Of a stretch of 43,643 nucleotides of DNA, positions 6,788-14,589 are shown in pieces (position 1 is the stretch's first letter; the number at the start of each line of letters is the position of its first letter). Origin of the DNA: Bacillota bacterium. Its GTDB lineage: Bacteria; Bacillota; Sulfobacillia; JAIMAT01. The notes beneath the pieces were generated by a model. The model was not told the origin of the DNA. It worked only from the letters and a program-made list of their open reading frames with translations, and did no database searches. The stretch covers positions 1 through 43,643 of the forward strand of contig JAIMAT010000010.1 of assembly GCA_023511835.1 (NCBI GenBank), written 5' to 3'. The translations under genes and the position numbers were made by a program.

Positions 6788-7644
6788 GCGGGCGGTTCGT
6801 GCGGCGGGGGGGCTTCCTGGGCGCGGTGGAGCGGGAGCGTGCGCGCGCGGTGCTGGTGGGCCTGCCGCTGGACGCCACCACCAGCTTCCGCGGCGGCACG
6901 CGCGAGGCGCCGGCGCGGGTGCGCGAGGTCTCCGACGTGCTGGAGGAGTACAGCCTGGAGCTGGACCGGAGCCTGGAGGAGCACCCGCTGGCCGACGCGG
7001 GCGACGTGGCCGTGGTGCCGGGGAACGTGGCGCTCTCACTCGGCCGCATCGAGGAGGCCGTGGGCGAGCTGCTGGACGAGGGGAAGCTGCCCCTCGGCGT
7101 GGGCGGCGAGCATCTGGCCAGCCTGGGCACCTTCCGCGCGCTCCTGGCGCGCCACCCCGACCTGCACGTGATCCAGCTGGACGCCCACGCCGACCTGCGC
7201 GACCGGTACGAGGGCGAGGCGCTCTCCCACGCCACCGTGTTGCGGCGCATGGCCGAGGCGCTGCCGCCGGGACGGGTCCACCAGTTCGGCGTCCGCTCGG
7301 CGGTGCCGGAGGAAATGGCCTTCGCGCGGGAGCGGACGGAGCTGGTGCCGGTTCAGGTGCTGGAGCCGGTCCGCCGCCTGGTCGGCTCGGGAAGGCTGGA
7401 AGGGGCACCGGTCTTTCTGACGGTGGACATCGACGTGGTCGACCCCGCCTTCGCCCCGGGGACGGGGACGCCCGAGCCGGGCGGGGTGAGCGCGCGCGAG
7501 CTGCTGGAGGCGCTCTACGCCATGGCGCCGCTGCGCGTCATCGCCTTCGACGTGATGGAGATCTCGCCGCCGCGCGACCTCTCCGAGCGGACGGCCATCC
7601 TGGGGGCGAAGCTGGTGCGGGAGGCGGCGCTGCTGTGGGGCTGA
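6784..7644 (+). CDS. speB: Agmatinase / ureohydrolase family protein
   Basis: The gene encodes 286 aa and its GTG start overlaps the speE stop. It belongs to the arginase/agmatinase superfamily: GGEH (first Mn ligand), DAHADLRD (three Asp/His ligands), SHAT, and DIDVVDPAFAPGTGTPEPGG (the two remaining Asp ligands and substrate loop) are all present. Agmatinase makes putrescine and urea from agmatine, which would feed the adjacent spermidine synthase. Coupling to speE supports this over arginase or formiminoglutamase. The C-terminal DVMEISPPRDLSERTA is also typical of agmatinases. Confidence 0.88.
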   Translation: MSGRFVRRGGFLGAVERERARAVLVGLPLDATTSFRGGTREAPARVREVSDVLEEYSLELDRSLEEHPLADAGDVAVVPGNVALSLGRIEEAVGELLDEGKLPLGVGGEHLASLGTFRALLARHPDLHVIQLDAHADLRDRYEGEALSHATVLRRMAEALPPGRVHQFGVRSAVPEEMAFARERTELVPVQVLEPVRRLVGSGRLEGAPVFLTVDIDVVDPAFAPGTGTPEPGGVSARELLEALYAMAPLRVIAFDVMEISPPRDLSERTAILGAKLVREAALLWG

Positions 7645-7693
7645 GGCGCACTTTCTGGACGGGGACGGCGCGGAACCGGAGGGGATGCGGGCG

Positions 7694-9415
7694 ATGGGCG
7701 TGATCGAGCGGACGGTAGAGGAGCTGCGCGGCCGGCTGGAGGCCGCCTGGCGGGCGGCGGTGGCGGAGGGCGAGCTGCCGGAGGGCGGGTTGCCGCCCTT
7801 CGCCGTGGAGCGGCCCAGCGAGCCGGGCCACGGCGACTTCACCTCCAACCTGGCCATGCTGCTGGCGCGGACCGCAAGGAAGCCCCCCCGCGCCATCGGC
7901 GAGGCGCTCCTCCGCCACCTCCCCGCGGGCGCGGGGGCGGCGCCGGTGCGCGAGGTGGAGGTGGCCGGGCCGGGCTTCCTCAACTTCCACCTGGAACCGG
8001 GCTGGATCCGGCCGGTGGTGGAGGAGGTGCTCCGCGCCGGCGAGCGGTACGGACAGGCGCCCGCCAACGGGATCCGGGTCAACATCGAGTTCGTCTCGGC
8101 CAACCCCACCGGCCCGCTCAACGTGGTCAACGCGCGCGCCGCCGCCTTCGGCGACGCGCTGGCGGCGGTGATGGCGGCCGCCGGCTACGGCGCCTACCGG
8201 GAGTTCTACGTCAACGACGCCGGCGGGCAGTTCGAGAAGCTGGGCCTGGCCATGGAGCTGCGCGCCCGCCAGGAGCTGGGCGAGGCGGTGGAGCTGCCCG
8301 AGGGTGTCTACCCCGGCGAATACGTTCGCGACCTGGCCCGCCTCTGGCTCCAGCAGTGGGAGGCGCCCGCCGACCCCGAGCTCCGCCTCGACCTGCTCCG
8401 CCGGGAGGATCCCGCCCTGCGCGAGGCCATGGGCCGCTTCGCCGTGGAGAGGATCGTCGGGGAGCAGCGCCGGGTGCTGGAGCGCTATGGCGTCCGCTTC
8501 GACCGCTGGTCGCGCGAGTCGGAGATCCGCGCCCGCGGCCTCGACGGCGGGCCCGAGTGGGTGGTGGAGGAGCTCCGGCGGCGCGGCGCCGTGGAGGAGC
8601 GGGAGGGGGCGCTCTGGTTCCTCTCCGACCGCTGGGGCGACGAGAAGCCGCGCGTCCTCCGCCGCTCCAACGGCGAGCTTACGTACTTCGTGCCCGACGT
8701 CGCCTACCACGTCGACAAGTTCCGGCGCGGCTTCGACCGGCTCATCGACATCTGGGGGCAGGACCACCACGGCTACGTGGCGCGGATGCGGGCGGCGCTG
8801 GCGGCGCTGGGCTACGAGACGGAACGCTTCGAGGTGCTGATCAACCAGATCGTCCGCCTGGTGCGCGGCGGCGAGGTCGTGCGCATGTCGAAGCGGCAGG
8901 GCGAGTACGTCACCATGGAGGAGCTGCTGGACGAGGTGGGCACCGACGCCGCGCGCTTCTTCTTCCTGATGCGGACGATCAACAGCCACATGGACTTCGA
9001 CCTGGACCTGGCCAAGCTCCAGGGCGAGGCCAACCCGGTCTACTACGTCCAGTACGCGCACGCGCGCATCGCCAGCATCCTCCGCCAGGGACGGGCGGAG
9101 GGGATGACGCCGCCCGGGCCGGGCGAGGTGCCCGCGGAGCGGCTGACGGAGCCGGCGGAGCTGGAGCTGATGCGGAAGCTGGGCGAGTTCCCGGAGGAGA
9201 TCCGGCTGGCCGCGGAGGAGAGGGCGCCGCACCGGATCGCGACCTACGTGCGCGAGCTGGCGACGCTCTTCCACGCGTTCTACACGCGCTGCCGCGTCCT
9301 CGACCCGGCGGAGCCGGAGCTGACGCGCGCGCGCCTGGGTCTGGTGGAGGCGACGCGTATCGTCCTGGCGCGGGGGTTGGGGCTCCTGGGGGTGAGCGCG
9401 CCGGAGCGGATGTGA
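7694..9415 (+). CDS. argS: Arginyl-tRNA synthetase
   Basis: The gene encodes 573 aa. ATG 7694 has GGAGGGG ending 9 nt upstream, whereas the in-frame ATG at 7685 abuts that site, so 7694 is preferred. It charges tRNA-Arg with arginine. The order is the N-terminal Add-1 domain (~1-110), a class I catalytic core starting at FVSANPTGPL, the KMSKS-like VRMSKRQGEYVTM, and a DALR anticodon-binding domain ending in the classic LGVSAPERM. The position normally occupied by the HIGH-like HVGH reads NVVN. The gene follows speB by 49 nt, a common gene order in Gram-positive spe-arg regions. Confidence 0.92.
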   Translation: MGVIERTVEELRGRLEAAWRAAVAEGELPEGGLPPFAVERPSEPGHGDFTSNLAMLLARTARKPPRAIGEALLRHLPAGAGAAPVREVEVAGPGFLNFHLEPGWIRPVVEEVLRAGERYGQAPANGIRVNIEFVSANPTGPLNVVNARAAAFGDALAAVMAAAGYGAYREFYVNDAGGQFEKLGLAMELRARQELGEAVELPEGVYPGEYVRDLARLWLQQWEAPADPELRLDLLRREDPALREAMGRFAVERIVGEQRRVLERYGVRFDRWSRESEIRARGLDGGPEWVVEELRRRGAVEEREGALWFLSDRWGDEKPRVLRRSNGELTYFVPDVAYHVDKFRRGFDRLIDIWGQDHHGYVARMRAALAALGYETERFEVLINQIVRLVRGGEVVRMSKRQGEYVTMEELLDEVGTDAARFFFLMRTINSHMDFDLDLAKLQGEANPVYYVQYAHARIASILRQGRAEGMTPPGPGEVPAERLTEPAELELMRKLGEFPEEIRLAAEERAPHRIATYVRELATLFHAFYTRCRVLDPAEPELTRARLGLVEATRIVLARGLGLLGVSAPERM

Positions 9416-9423
9416 GCCGGGGC

Positions 9424-9444
9424 GACCGCGCCGCCGGGGCGGTC
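9424..9444 (+). terminator. GC-rich hairpin after argS
   Basis: GACCGC (9424-9429) pairs with GCGGTC (9439-9444) over a 9-nt loop, 9 nt after the argS stop. There is no T-tract, so terminator function is only suggested by position. Confidence 0.35.
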
Positions 9445-9494
9445 CGTCGCGCTCCCGTCGGAGGCCGGGGATCCTGGTGCCAGGAGGCGTGGCG

Positions 9495-10061
9495 ATGCCC
9501 GTCGTGGAGCCGAAGTTGCGCTACGACCACCTCCGCCAGTTGCCGGAGGACGGAAGGCGCTACGAGCTCGCCGAGGGGGTGCTCTGGGCGAGTTCCCCGC
9601 CCAGGGAGCGCCACCAGCGCGTGGTGGCCCGGCTGGTCGCGTGGTTGGACGGCCTGGGGCGGGCAGGCCTCGGCCGGGTCTACCCGGCTCCCTTCGACGT
9701 GGTGCTCTCCGAGGAGACCGTCTTCCAGCCGGACGTCCTCTTCGTCCGGGAGGAGCATAGGGGCGTCGTGACCGAGGAGAACGTCCAAGGACCGCCGGAC
9801 CTGGTCGTGGAGGTGCTCTCCGAGGCCACCCGGGAGTGCGATCTCGGGCTGAAGCTCCGCCTCTACGCCCATTACGGCGTGCCGGAGACCTGGATCGTCG
9901 ATCCCGACGGTCGAAGCGTGCGCATCTTCCGCCGCGGCCCGGAGGGGAGATACGTCGAAGAGACGACCGTCCGCCCGGGGCAGGCCTTGACCTCGCCGCT
10001 CCTCGGCGACGCGCGGTTCCCGGTGGAGGAGCTCTTCGACGGAGGCGCGGGGCTCGCCTGA
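9495..10061 (+). CDS. Uma2 family (DUF820) putative endonuclease
   Basis: The gene encodes 188 aa from ATG 9495 with AGGAGG 7 nt upstream. The sequence has the family hallmarks: YELAEGVLWASSPPRERHQRVVARL near the N-terminus, FQPDVLFVREEH (the PD of the PD-(D/E)xK fold), PPDLVVEVLSEATRECDLGLKLRLYAHYGVPETWIVDPDGRSV with the E-x-L core and the conserved K and Y. Uma2 proteins are PD-(D/E)xK nuclease-fold proteins, abundant as multicopy families in cyanobacteria, Chloroflexi and thermophilic Gram-positives. Their cellular role is unknown. The gene converges with the MFS exporter gene 15 nt away. Confidence 0.82.
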   Translation: MPVVEPKLRYDHLRQLPEDGRRYELAEGVLWASSPPRERHQRVVARLVAWLDGLGRAGLGRVYPAPFDVVLSEETVFQPDVLFVREEHRGVVTEENVQGPPDLVVEVLSEATRECDLGLKLRLYAHYGVPETWIVDPDGRSVRIFRRGPEGRYVEETTVRPGQALTSPLLGDARFPVEELFDGGAGLA

Positions 10062-10076
10062 GGCGCGGGACTCGTC

Positions 10077-11354
10077 TCAGGCGCCGGCGCCCGTCTCGCC
10101 CTGCCGGTCCGCGGGGGCGGGCCGCGCTTCCCGGAAGCCGCGCAGCGGCGAGAAGACCAGCCAGAGTGCGGACGCGCCGGCCCCCGCCGCCGCGAGAAGG
10201 AGCGTCGCTCGCAGCCCGAGGAGCCTCCCCAGCAGGCCGCCCAGGAGCGACCCCAGCGGCATCAGACCCCAGACGATGAAGCGCAGGGTGGCGTTCATCC
10301 GCCCCAGGAGCGCGTCCGGCGTGATCGCCTGGCGGAGGCTGAGCGCGTGGACGTTGTAGACGGGGATGGCGCAGGCGGTGAGCAGGCCGCCCGCGACGAC
10401 CATCGCCACCCGGGCCGCTCTCGGCCCGGCGGCCAGGGGAAGGCCCAGCTGCCCGAAGCCGATGGCCGCGGCGGAGAGGACGAGCGTCCGGCCGAGCCCG
10501 AGGCGCCGTCCCAGCGGCGCCGCCGCCAGGGCGCCCAGGAGCGCCCCTGCGCTCTGCTCCGAGAAGATGAGCCCGACGGCGACCGCGTCGAAGTGGAGCT
10601 CGCGCGTCAGGTAGAGGATGATCAGCGCCTCGGCCATGCTTCCGAAGAAGTTGCCGGTTCCCGTCGTGGCGGCCAGCGCTCGCAGCCGCGGCTCCCGGGC
10701 GACAAGCCGCAGCCCCTCGGCGACCTGCGCGCCGAGCGGCGGCTCCTCGGAGCCGCGCTCCGGGGCCGGTTCGGGGCGGCGGATCCCGGCGAGCGCCAGC
10801 GCGGAGAGGGCGAAAGAGGCCGCGTCGGCCAGGACCGCCAAGGCCGCGCCCCACAGGTGGACGAGGGCGCCGGCCAGCGAGGGACCTGCCACCCGCGCCA
10901 GCGAGCGGCTCACCTCAAGCTTGCTGTTCGCCTCGACCAGGTGGGGCCGTTCAACCAGGGCGGGGACGTACGCCTGGTAGCCCACCTCGAAGAGGACGGT
11001 CAGCGTTCCGGCCAGGAAGCCCACCCCGGCCAGCCACTCCACGCTCAACCGTCCCGCCAGCGCCCCCGCGGGGATCAGCGCCAGGACCAGGGCGCGGCCG
11101 GCGTCGGCGGCGACCATCGCCGGGCGCCGCCGGCTCCGGTCGAGCCAGGCGCCGGCCGGCAGCGCGAAGAGGAGCCACGGCAGCCACTGGACCGCGTTGA
11201 GGAGCCCCATCTGCTCCGGCGTCGCGTGCAGCCGGAGGGATGCGATCAGCGGCACGGCCAGCAGGGTGACCTGCGACCCGAAGAGCGAGACCGTCTGTCC
11301 CGCCCAGAAGAGCAGGAAATCCGCCTGCCGCCAGAGCCCTCCCGGCCGTCTCAC
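10077..11354 (-). CDS. MFS transporter (MFS_3 / EntS-like exporter)
   Basis: The gene encodes ~425 aa. The frame is open to 11453, but GTG 11354 is preferred because it is followed at once by LWRQADFLLFWAGQTVSLFGSQVT, the usual first helix of this family. About twelve hydrophobic helices and the loop motif AGAWLDRSRRRPAM (motif A of the major facilitator superfamily) identify it. The second half opens after residue ~195 with a charged loop. Relatives export siderophores or macrolide-type drugs, and the substrate cannot be read from sequence. It is divergent from the YbaK-like gene, with 138 bp between starts to hold both promoters. Confidence 0.8.
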   Translation of the reverse strand: MRRPGGLWRQADFLLFWAGQTVSLFGSQVTLLAVPLIASLRLHATPEQMGLLNAVQWLPWLLFALPAGAWLDRSRRRPAMVAADAGRALVLALIPAGALAGRLSVEWLAGVGFLAGTLTVLFEVGYQAYVPALVERPHLVEANSKLEVSRSLARVAGPSLAGALVHLWGAALAVLADAASFALSALALAGIRRPEPAPERGSEEPPLGAQVAEGLRLVAREPRLRALAATTGTGNFFGSMAEALIILYLTRELHFDAVAVGLIFSEQSAGALLGALAAAPLGRRLGLGRTLVLSAAAIGFGQLGLPLAAGPRAARVAMVVAGGLLTACAIPVYNVHALSLRQAITPDALLGRMNATLRFIVWGLMPLGSLLGGLLGRLLGLRATLLLAAAGAGASALWLVFSPLRGFREARPAPADRQGETGAGA

Positions 11355-11492
11355 CCTCCCGGCCTCCCTCCGGGCGGCGCAGGATTCGGTCGTCTCGTCG
11401 CCGTAACCTGCGGGAACATGCGTCGCGCGCCCCCCGACCGCGGCGGGCGGCACCGGGCGCGCGCGACGCCCTCACAGCGGGAGGAAGCGACC

Positions 11493-11984
11493 ATGCACCC
11501 CAACGTGCAGCGGGTCCTGGCGGCGCTCCAGGCGGCCGGCCTGACCCCCGAGGTTCGCGAGATGCCGCAGTCCACCGCCACCGCCCGCGAGGCGGCGGAG
11601 GCCGTCGGGACGACCGTCGACCGCATCGTCAAGAGCCTCCTCTGGCTGGTCGACGGCGAGCCGGTGCTGGTGCTGGTCTCCGGGGCCCACCGCGTCGACG
11701 AGGCGAGGCTGGCGCGGGCGCTCGCCGGCCTCCTCGGGCGGGAACCTGGAAGCGTGCGGCGCGCGGACGCCTCGACGGTCAAGGCGGTGACCGGCTTCCC
11801 CGTGGGCGGCGTGCCGCCCGCAGGCCACCTCCGCCCCCTTCCCACGGTGGTCGACCGGAGTCTCCTCGACGGCGGCGAGGCCACCCTCTGGGCGGCCGCC
11901 GGGACGCCGCGCGCCGTCTTCGCGACGACGGCGGCCGACCTCCTCCGCCTGACGGGGGGCCGGCCGGCCGAGATCGCGGAGTAG
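11493..11984 (+). CDS. YbaK/EbsC (ProX-like) aminoacyl-tRNA deacylase
   Basis: The gene encodes 163 aa from ATG 11493, preceded by GGGAGGAAG. It is an INS/YbaK superfamily editing domain: STATAREAAEAVGTTVDRIVKSLLW near the N-terminus (with the conserved catalytic Lys), LVSGAHRVDEARLARAL, and TGFPVGGVPPAGH, the substrate-pocket GxxPxGH motif. Such free-standing proteins hydrolyse mischarged aminoacyl-tRNAs in trans (Cys-tRNA-Pro for YbaK). The exact tRNA specificity is not inferable. It converges with the response regulator gene 17 nt downstream. Confidence 0.82.
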   Translation: MHPNVQRVLAALQAAGLTPEVREMPQSTATAREAAEAVGTTVDRIVKSLLWLVDGEPVLVLVSGAHRVDEARLARALAGLLGREPGSVRRADASTVKAVTGFPVGGVPPAGHLRPLPTVVDRSLLDGGEATLWAAAGTPRAVFATTAADLLRLTGGRPAEIAE

Positions 11985-12001
11985 CGCGGCCCGCGCGCTC
12001 C

Positions 12002-12499
12002 TCAGTCCGGGAGCCCGGGCGGGAGCCCGTCCGGTCCCTCCCGCCGCGAGTAAGCCACCCAGCGGGCCACCTGCCGCTCCAGCTCGTCCAGATCGAAGGG
12101 CTTGACCAGGTAGCCCTGCGCCCCCGCCAGGGAGGCTTCGCCCTCGGGCGGCACCCTGGCCGAGAGGATGAGGACGGGCAGGCCGGCGGTGGCCGGGCTG
12201 GCGCGGAGGCGGCGGAGCACCTCGTAGCCGTCGAGGCCGGGCAGGATCAGGTCCAGCAGGACCAAGTCCAGCGGCTCCCGCTCGGCGATGGCCAGCGCGG
12301 CGAAGCCGTCCGCGGCCTCCAGGACCGTGTAGCCCTGGAGTCCCAGGTCCGTCGCCAGCAGCTGCCGGATGTAGGGCTTGTCGTCGACGGCCAGCACGCG
12401 CCCGCGCTCTCCGGGCCGCTCCGCCCGCGACCGCGCTGCCCACGCCGCCCGCGGCCCCGCGCCCGGCCGCACCTGCCTGCCCGCTAAGATCAAGGCCAT
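12002..12499 (-). CDS. Orphan single-domain response regulator (receiver)
   Basis: The gene encodes 165 aa. ATG 12499 abuts a G-run, while TTG two codons later has better spacing. Residues ~1-33 are a low-complexity basic leader. The rest is one receiver domain: VLAVDDKPYIRQLL (acidic pair), LDLVLLDLILPGLDGYEVLRRLR (phosphoacceptor Asp in LLDL), ILSAR (Ser switch residue) and YLVKPFDLDELERQVARW (Lys). There is no output domain and no histidine kinase beside it. A strikingly similar protein is encoded at 28142-28624. It probably acts by protein-protein interaction, as Spo0F and CheY do. It is divergent from the pst operon. Confidence 0.82.
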   Translation of the reverse strand: MALILAGRQVRPGAGPRAAWAARSRAERPGERGRVLAVDDKPYIRQLLATDLGLQGYTVLEAADGFAALAIAEREPLDLVLLDLILPGLDGYEVLRRLRASPATAGLPVLILSARVPPEGEASLAGAQGYLVKPFDLDELERQVARWVAYSRREGPDGLPPGLPD

Positions 12500-12690
12500 C
12501 CCCCCTGCCGGCCCGGGGCCGGGGCCCCGCCCGGCTCCCCGTGGGGCGCTTCCGCACGCTGCATCGATTCACGGGCCGCAAGCCGATTCCTGCCACCGAT
12601 ACCGTTGAACCGGAGGCCGCGGCGACGACCGGCGTCGCGCCGGGTCGAGCGGTGCCGGCGACGGCCGGTCCCCGCCCTGCCGTCGGGCCG

Positions 12691-12747
12691 GCCTTAACGG
12701 AGCCTTAACACTTCGTCCGGCCGGGGCGCCGCCGCTTCTGGTAGGTT
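12691..12747 (+). promoter_or_regulatory. Pho-box-like repeats and -10 region of the pst operon
   Basis: Two direct copies of GCCTTAAC (12691-12698, 12702-12709) lie 11 bp apart, which is the arrangement of PhoP-binding TT(A/T)ACA-type repeats in Gram-positive Pho promoters. A TAGGTT -10-like hexamer follows at 12742-12747, placing the repeats about where an activator would sit. Transcription toward pstB would begin near 12755. The rest of the 287-bp gap between the receiver gene and pstB shows no gene. Confidence 0.55.
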
Positions 12748-12786
12748 GGAGGCGGAGCCGGGGAAGCTGAAGGTGGGGGCGGTACC

Positions 12787-13638
12787 GTGCAAGCGGAGGC
12801 GCCGGTGGTCACCGAGGAGCGTCCCGGTCCGCGCGCGGGCGTCGCGGCCTCGAGCGGAGGCGCCCGCGAGGCGGCGGCGGCCACGCAGCCCAAGATCGTG
12901 GTCCGGGATCTGAACACCTACTACGGCGCCAAGCAGGCGCTGAAGAACGTCAGCCTGGAGGCGCCCGCGCATCGCGTGACGGCGCTGATCGGTCCCTCGG
13001 GTTGCGGCAAGTCCACCTTTCTGCGCACGCTCAACCGGATGAACGACACCATCCCGGGCTTCCGACTGGAGGGCCGCGTCCTCCTGGACGACGAGGACGT
13101 CTACGCGCCCGGCGTCGACCCCGTGGCGCTCCGGCGGCGGGTGGGCATGGTCTTCCAGCGACCCAACCCCTTCCCGCGTTCGATCTACGAGAACGTGGCC
13201 TTCGGGCCGAGGCTCCACGGCCTCAAGAGGAAGGCCGAGCTGGACGAGGTGGTGGAGTGGAGCCTGCGCGCGGCCAACCTCTGGGAGGAGGTGCGGGACC
13301 GCCTGCGCGACTCGGCCTTCACCCTCTCGGGCGGGCAGCAGCAGCGCCTCTGCATCGCCCGGGCGCTGGCCGTCCACCCCGAGGTGCTGCTGATGGACGA
13401 GCCGGCCAGCGCCCTCGACCCCACCTCCACCAGCCGCATCGAGGACCTGATCACCTACCTGAAGAGCGAGTACACCATTATCATCGTCACCCACAACATG
13501 CAGCAGGCGGCGCGCATCTCCGACCAGACCGCCTTCTTCCTCGACGGCCAGCTGGTCGAGGCGGGTCCGACCAGCGAGATCTTCACCCGGCCGAGGGAGA
13601 AGCGGACGGAGGAGTACATCACCGGCCGGTTCGGCTGA
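12787..13638 (+). CDS. pstB: Phosphate ABC transporter ATP-binding protein
   Basis: The gene encodes 283 aa from GTG 12787, with a purine-rich site upstream. It energises high-affinity phosphate uptake with PstC and PstA. After a 35-residue low-complexity leader, absent from typical ~255-aa PstB proteins, the ABC domain has Walker [10 protein letters not shown] (69-77), RMND, the Q-loop [16 protein letters not shown] typical of PstB, the signature LSGGQQQRL, Walker [13 protein letters not shown] and the switch His in VTHNMQQA. It is the first gene of pstB-pstC-pstA and lies downstream of Pho-box-like repeats, so phosphate-starvation control is likely. Confidence 0.93.
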   Translation: MQAEAPVVTEERPGPRAGVAASSGGAREAAAATQPKIVVRDLNTYYGAKQALKNVSLEAPAHRVTALIGPSGCGKSTFLRTLNRMNDTIPGFRLEGRVLLDDEDVYAPGVDPVALRRRVGMVFQRPNPFPRSIYENVAFGPRLHGLKRKAELDEVVEWSLRAANLWEEVRDRLRDSAFTLSGGQQQRLCIARALAVHPEVLLMDEPASALDPTSTSRIEDLITYLKSEYTIIIVTHNMQQAARISDQTAFFLDGQLVEAGPTSEIFTRPREKRTEEYITGRFG

Positions 13639-13668
13639 CCGGCGCGGGCGCCGCCGGGAGGCAGAAGC

Positions 13669-14589
13669 GTGAAGCAGAGGGGCGACCTTCTCTTCCGGGC
13701 CTTGACCACGCTGGGCGGCCTGCTGATCTTCCTCGTGGTCGCGCTGATGCTGGTGCAGATGGTGGAAGGCTCGCTGCCCATCCTCTCCCGGGCGGGAGTG
13801 GGCTTCTTCGCCGGCACCACCTGGGATCCGGTCCACTCCGTCTTCCACGCCCTGCCCTCCATCTGGGGCACGCTGGTCAGCTCCTTCATCGGCCTCCTCA
13901 TCGCCGTCCCCTTCGGCCTGGCGGTGGCCATCTTTCTCTCGCAGGTGGCGCCGCACTGGCTGGCGGGCACCGCCTCGGTGGCGGTGGAGCTGCTGGCCGC
14001 CATCCCCAGCGTGGTCTACGGCTACTGGGGCATCTTCGTGCTGGCTCCGCTCATGCGCCAGGTCATCGAGCCGGCGCTGTCGGCCGCGCTGGGCTGGCTG
14101 CCCTTCTTCCAGGGGCCGCCCTTCGGCATCGGCATGCTCTCGGCCGGGCTGATCCTCTCCGTCATGGTCCTGCCCACGGTGACGGCCGTGGCGCGCGACG
14201 TGCTGGCGGCGGTGCCGGTGGAGCAGCGGGACGCGGCGCTGGCGCTGGGGGCGACGCGCTGGGAGGCCATCACCGGGGCGCTGCTTCCTTATGCGCGGAC
14301 GGGGCTGGTGGGCGCCGTGGTGTTGGCGCTGGGGCGCGCGGTGGGCGAGACGATGGCGGTCACCATGCTGATCGGCAACCAGCCGACGCTCTCGCTCTCG
14401 CTCTTCTCGCCCGCCTACTCCATGGCCAGCATCATCGCCAACGAGTTCACCGAGGCGACGACCACCCTGCACGTCTCCGCCCTGATCGCCATCGGGCTGA
14501 CGCTCTTCGTGCTGGGCTTCGTGCTCAACGCCGGGGCGCGGCTTCTCGTCTGGCAGATGGACCGGCGCCTGGGGGGTGCGCGGGGGTGA
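13669..14589 (+). CDS. pstC: Phosphate ABC transporter permease PstC
   Basis: The gene encodes 306 aa from GTG 13669, 8 nt after GGGAGG. It is an integral membrane protein with six predicted helices and the ABC permease EAA loop AALALGATRWEAITGALLPYARTGLVGAVVLALGRAVGETMAV. The large loop after the first helix (LPILSRAGVGFFAGTTWDP) is characteristic of PstC. The stop overlaps the pstA start (GTGA), giving translational coupling. Together with PstA it forms the phosphate channel. Confidence 0.92.
   Translation: MKQRGDLLFRALTTLGGLLIFLVVALMLVQMVEGSLPILSRAGVGFFAGTTWDPVHSVFHALPSIWGTLVSSFIGLLIAVPFGLAVAIFLSQVAPHWLAGTASVAVELLAAIPSVVYGYWGIFVLAPLMRQVIEPALSAALGWLPFFQGPPFGIGMLSAGLILSVMVLPTVTAVARDVLAAVPVEQRDAALALGATRWEAITGALLPYARTGLVGAVVLALGRAVGETMAVTMLIGNQPTLSLSLFSPAYSMASIIANEFTEATTTLHVSALIAIGLTLFVLGFVLNAGARLLVWQMDRRLGGARG

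Noticed and set aside
5894-7408. A 504-codon minus-strand frame opposite speE and speB
   Set aside because: Both + strand enzymes show complete catalytic motifs; the antisense product is Pro/Arg/Ala repeats.
13002-14585. Long open frame preceding pstA in its own reading frame
   Set aside because: It runs through pstB and pstC in a wrong frame. PstA sequence starts only at GTG 14586.
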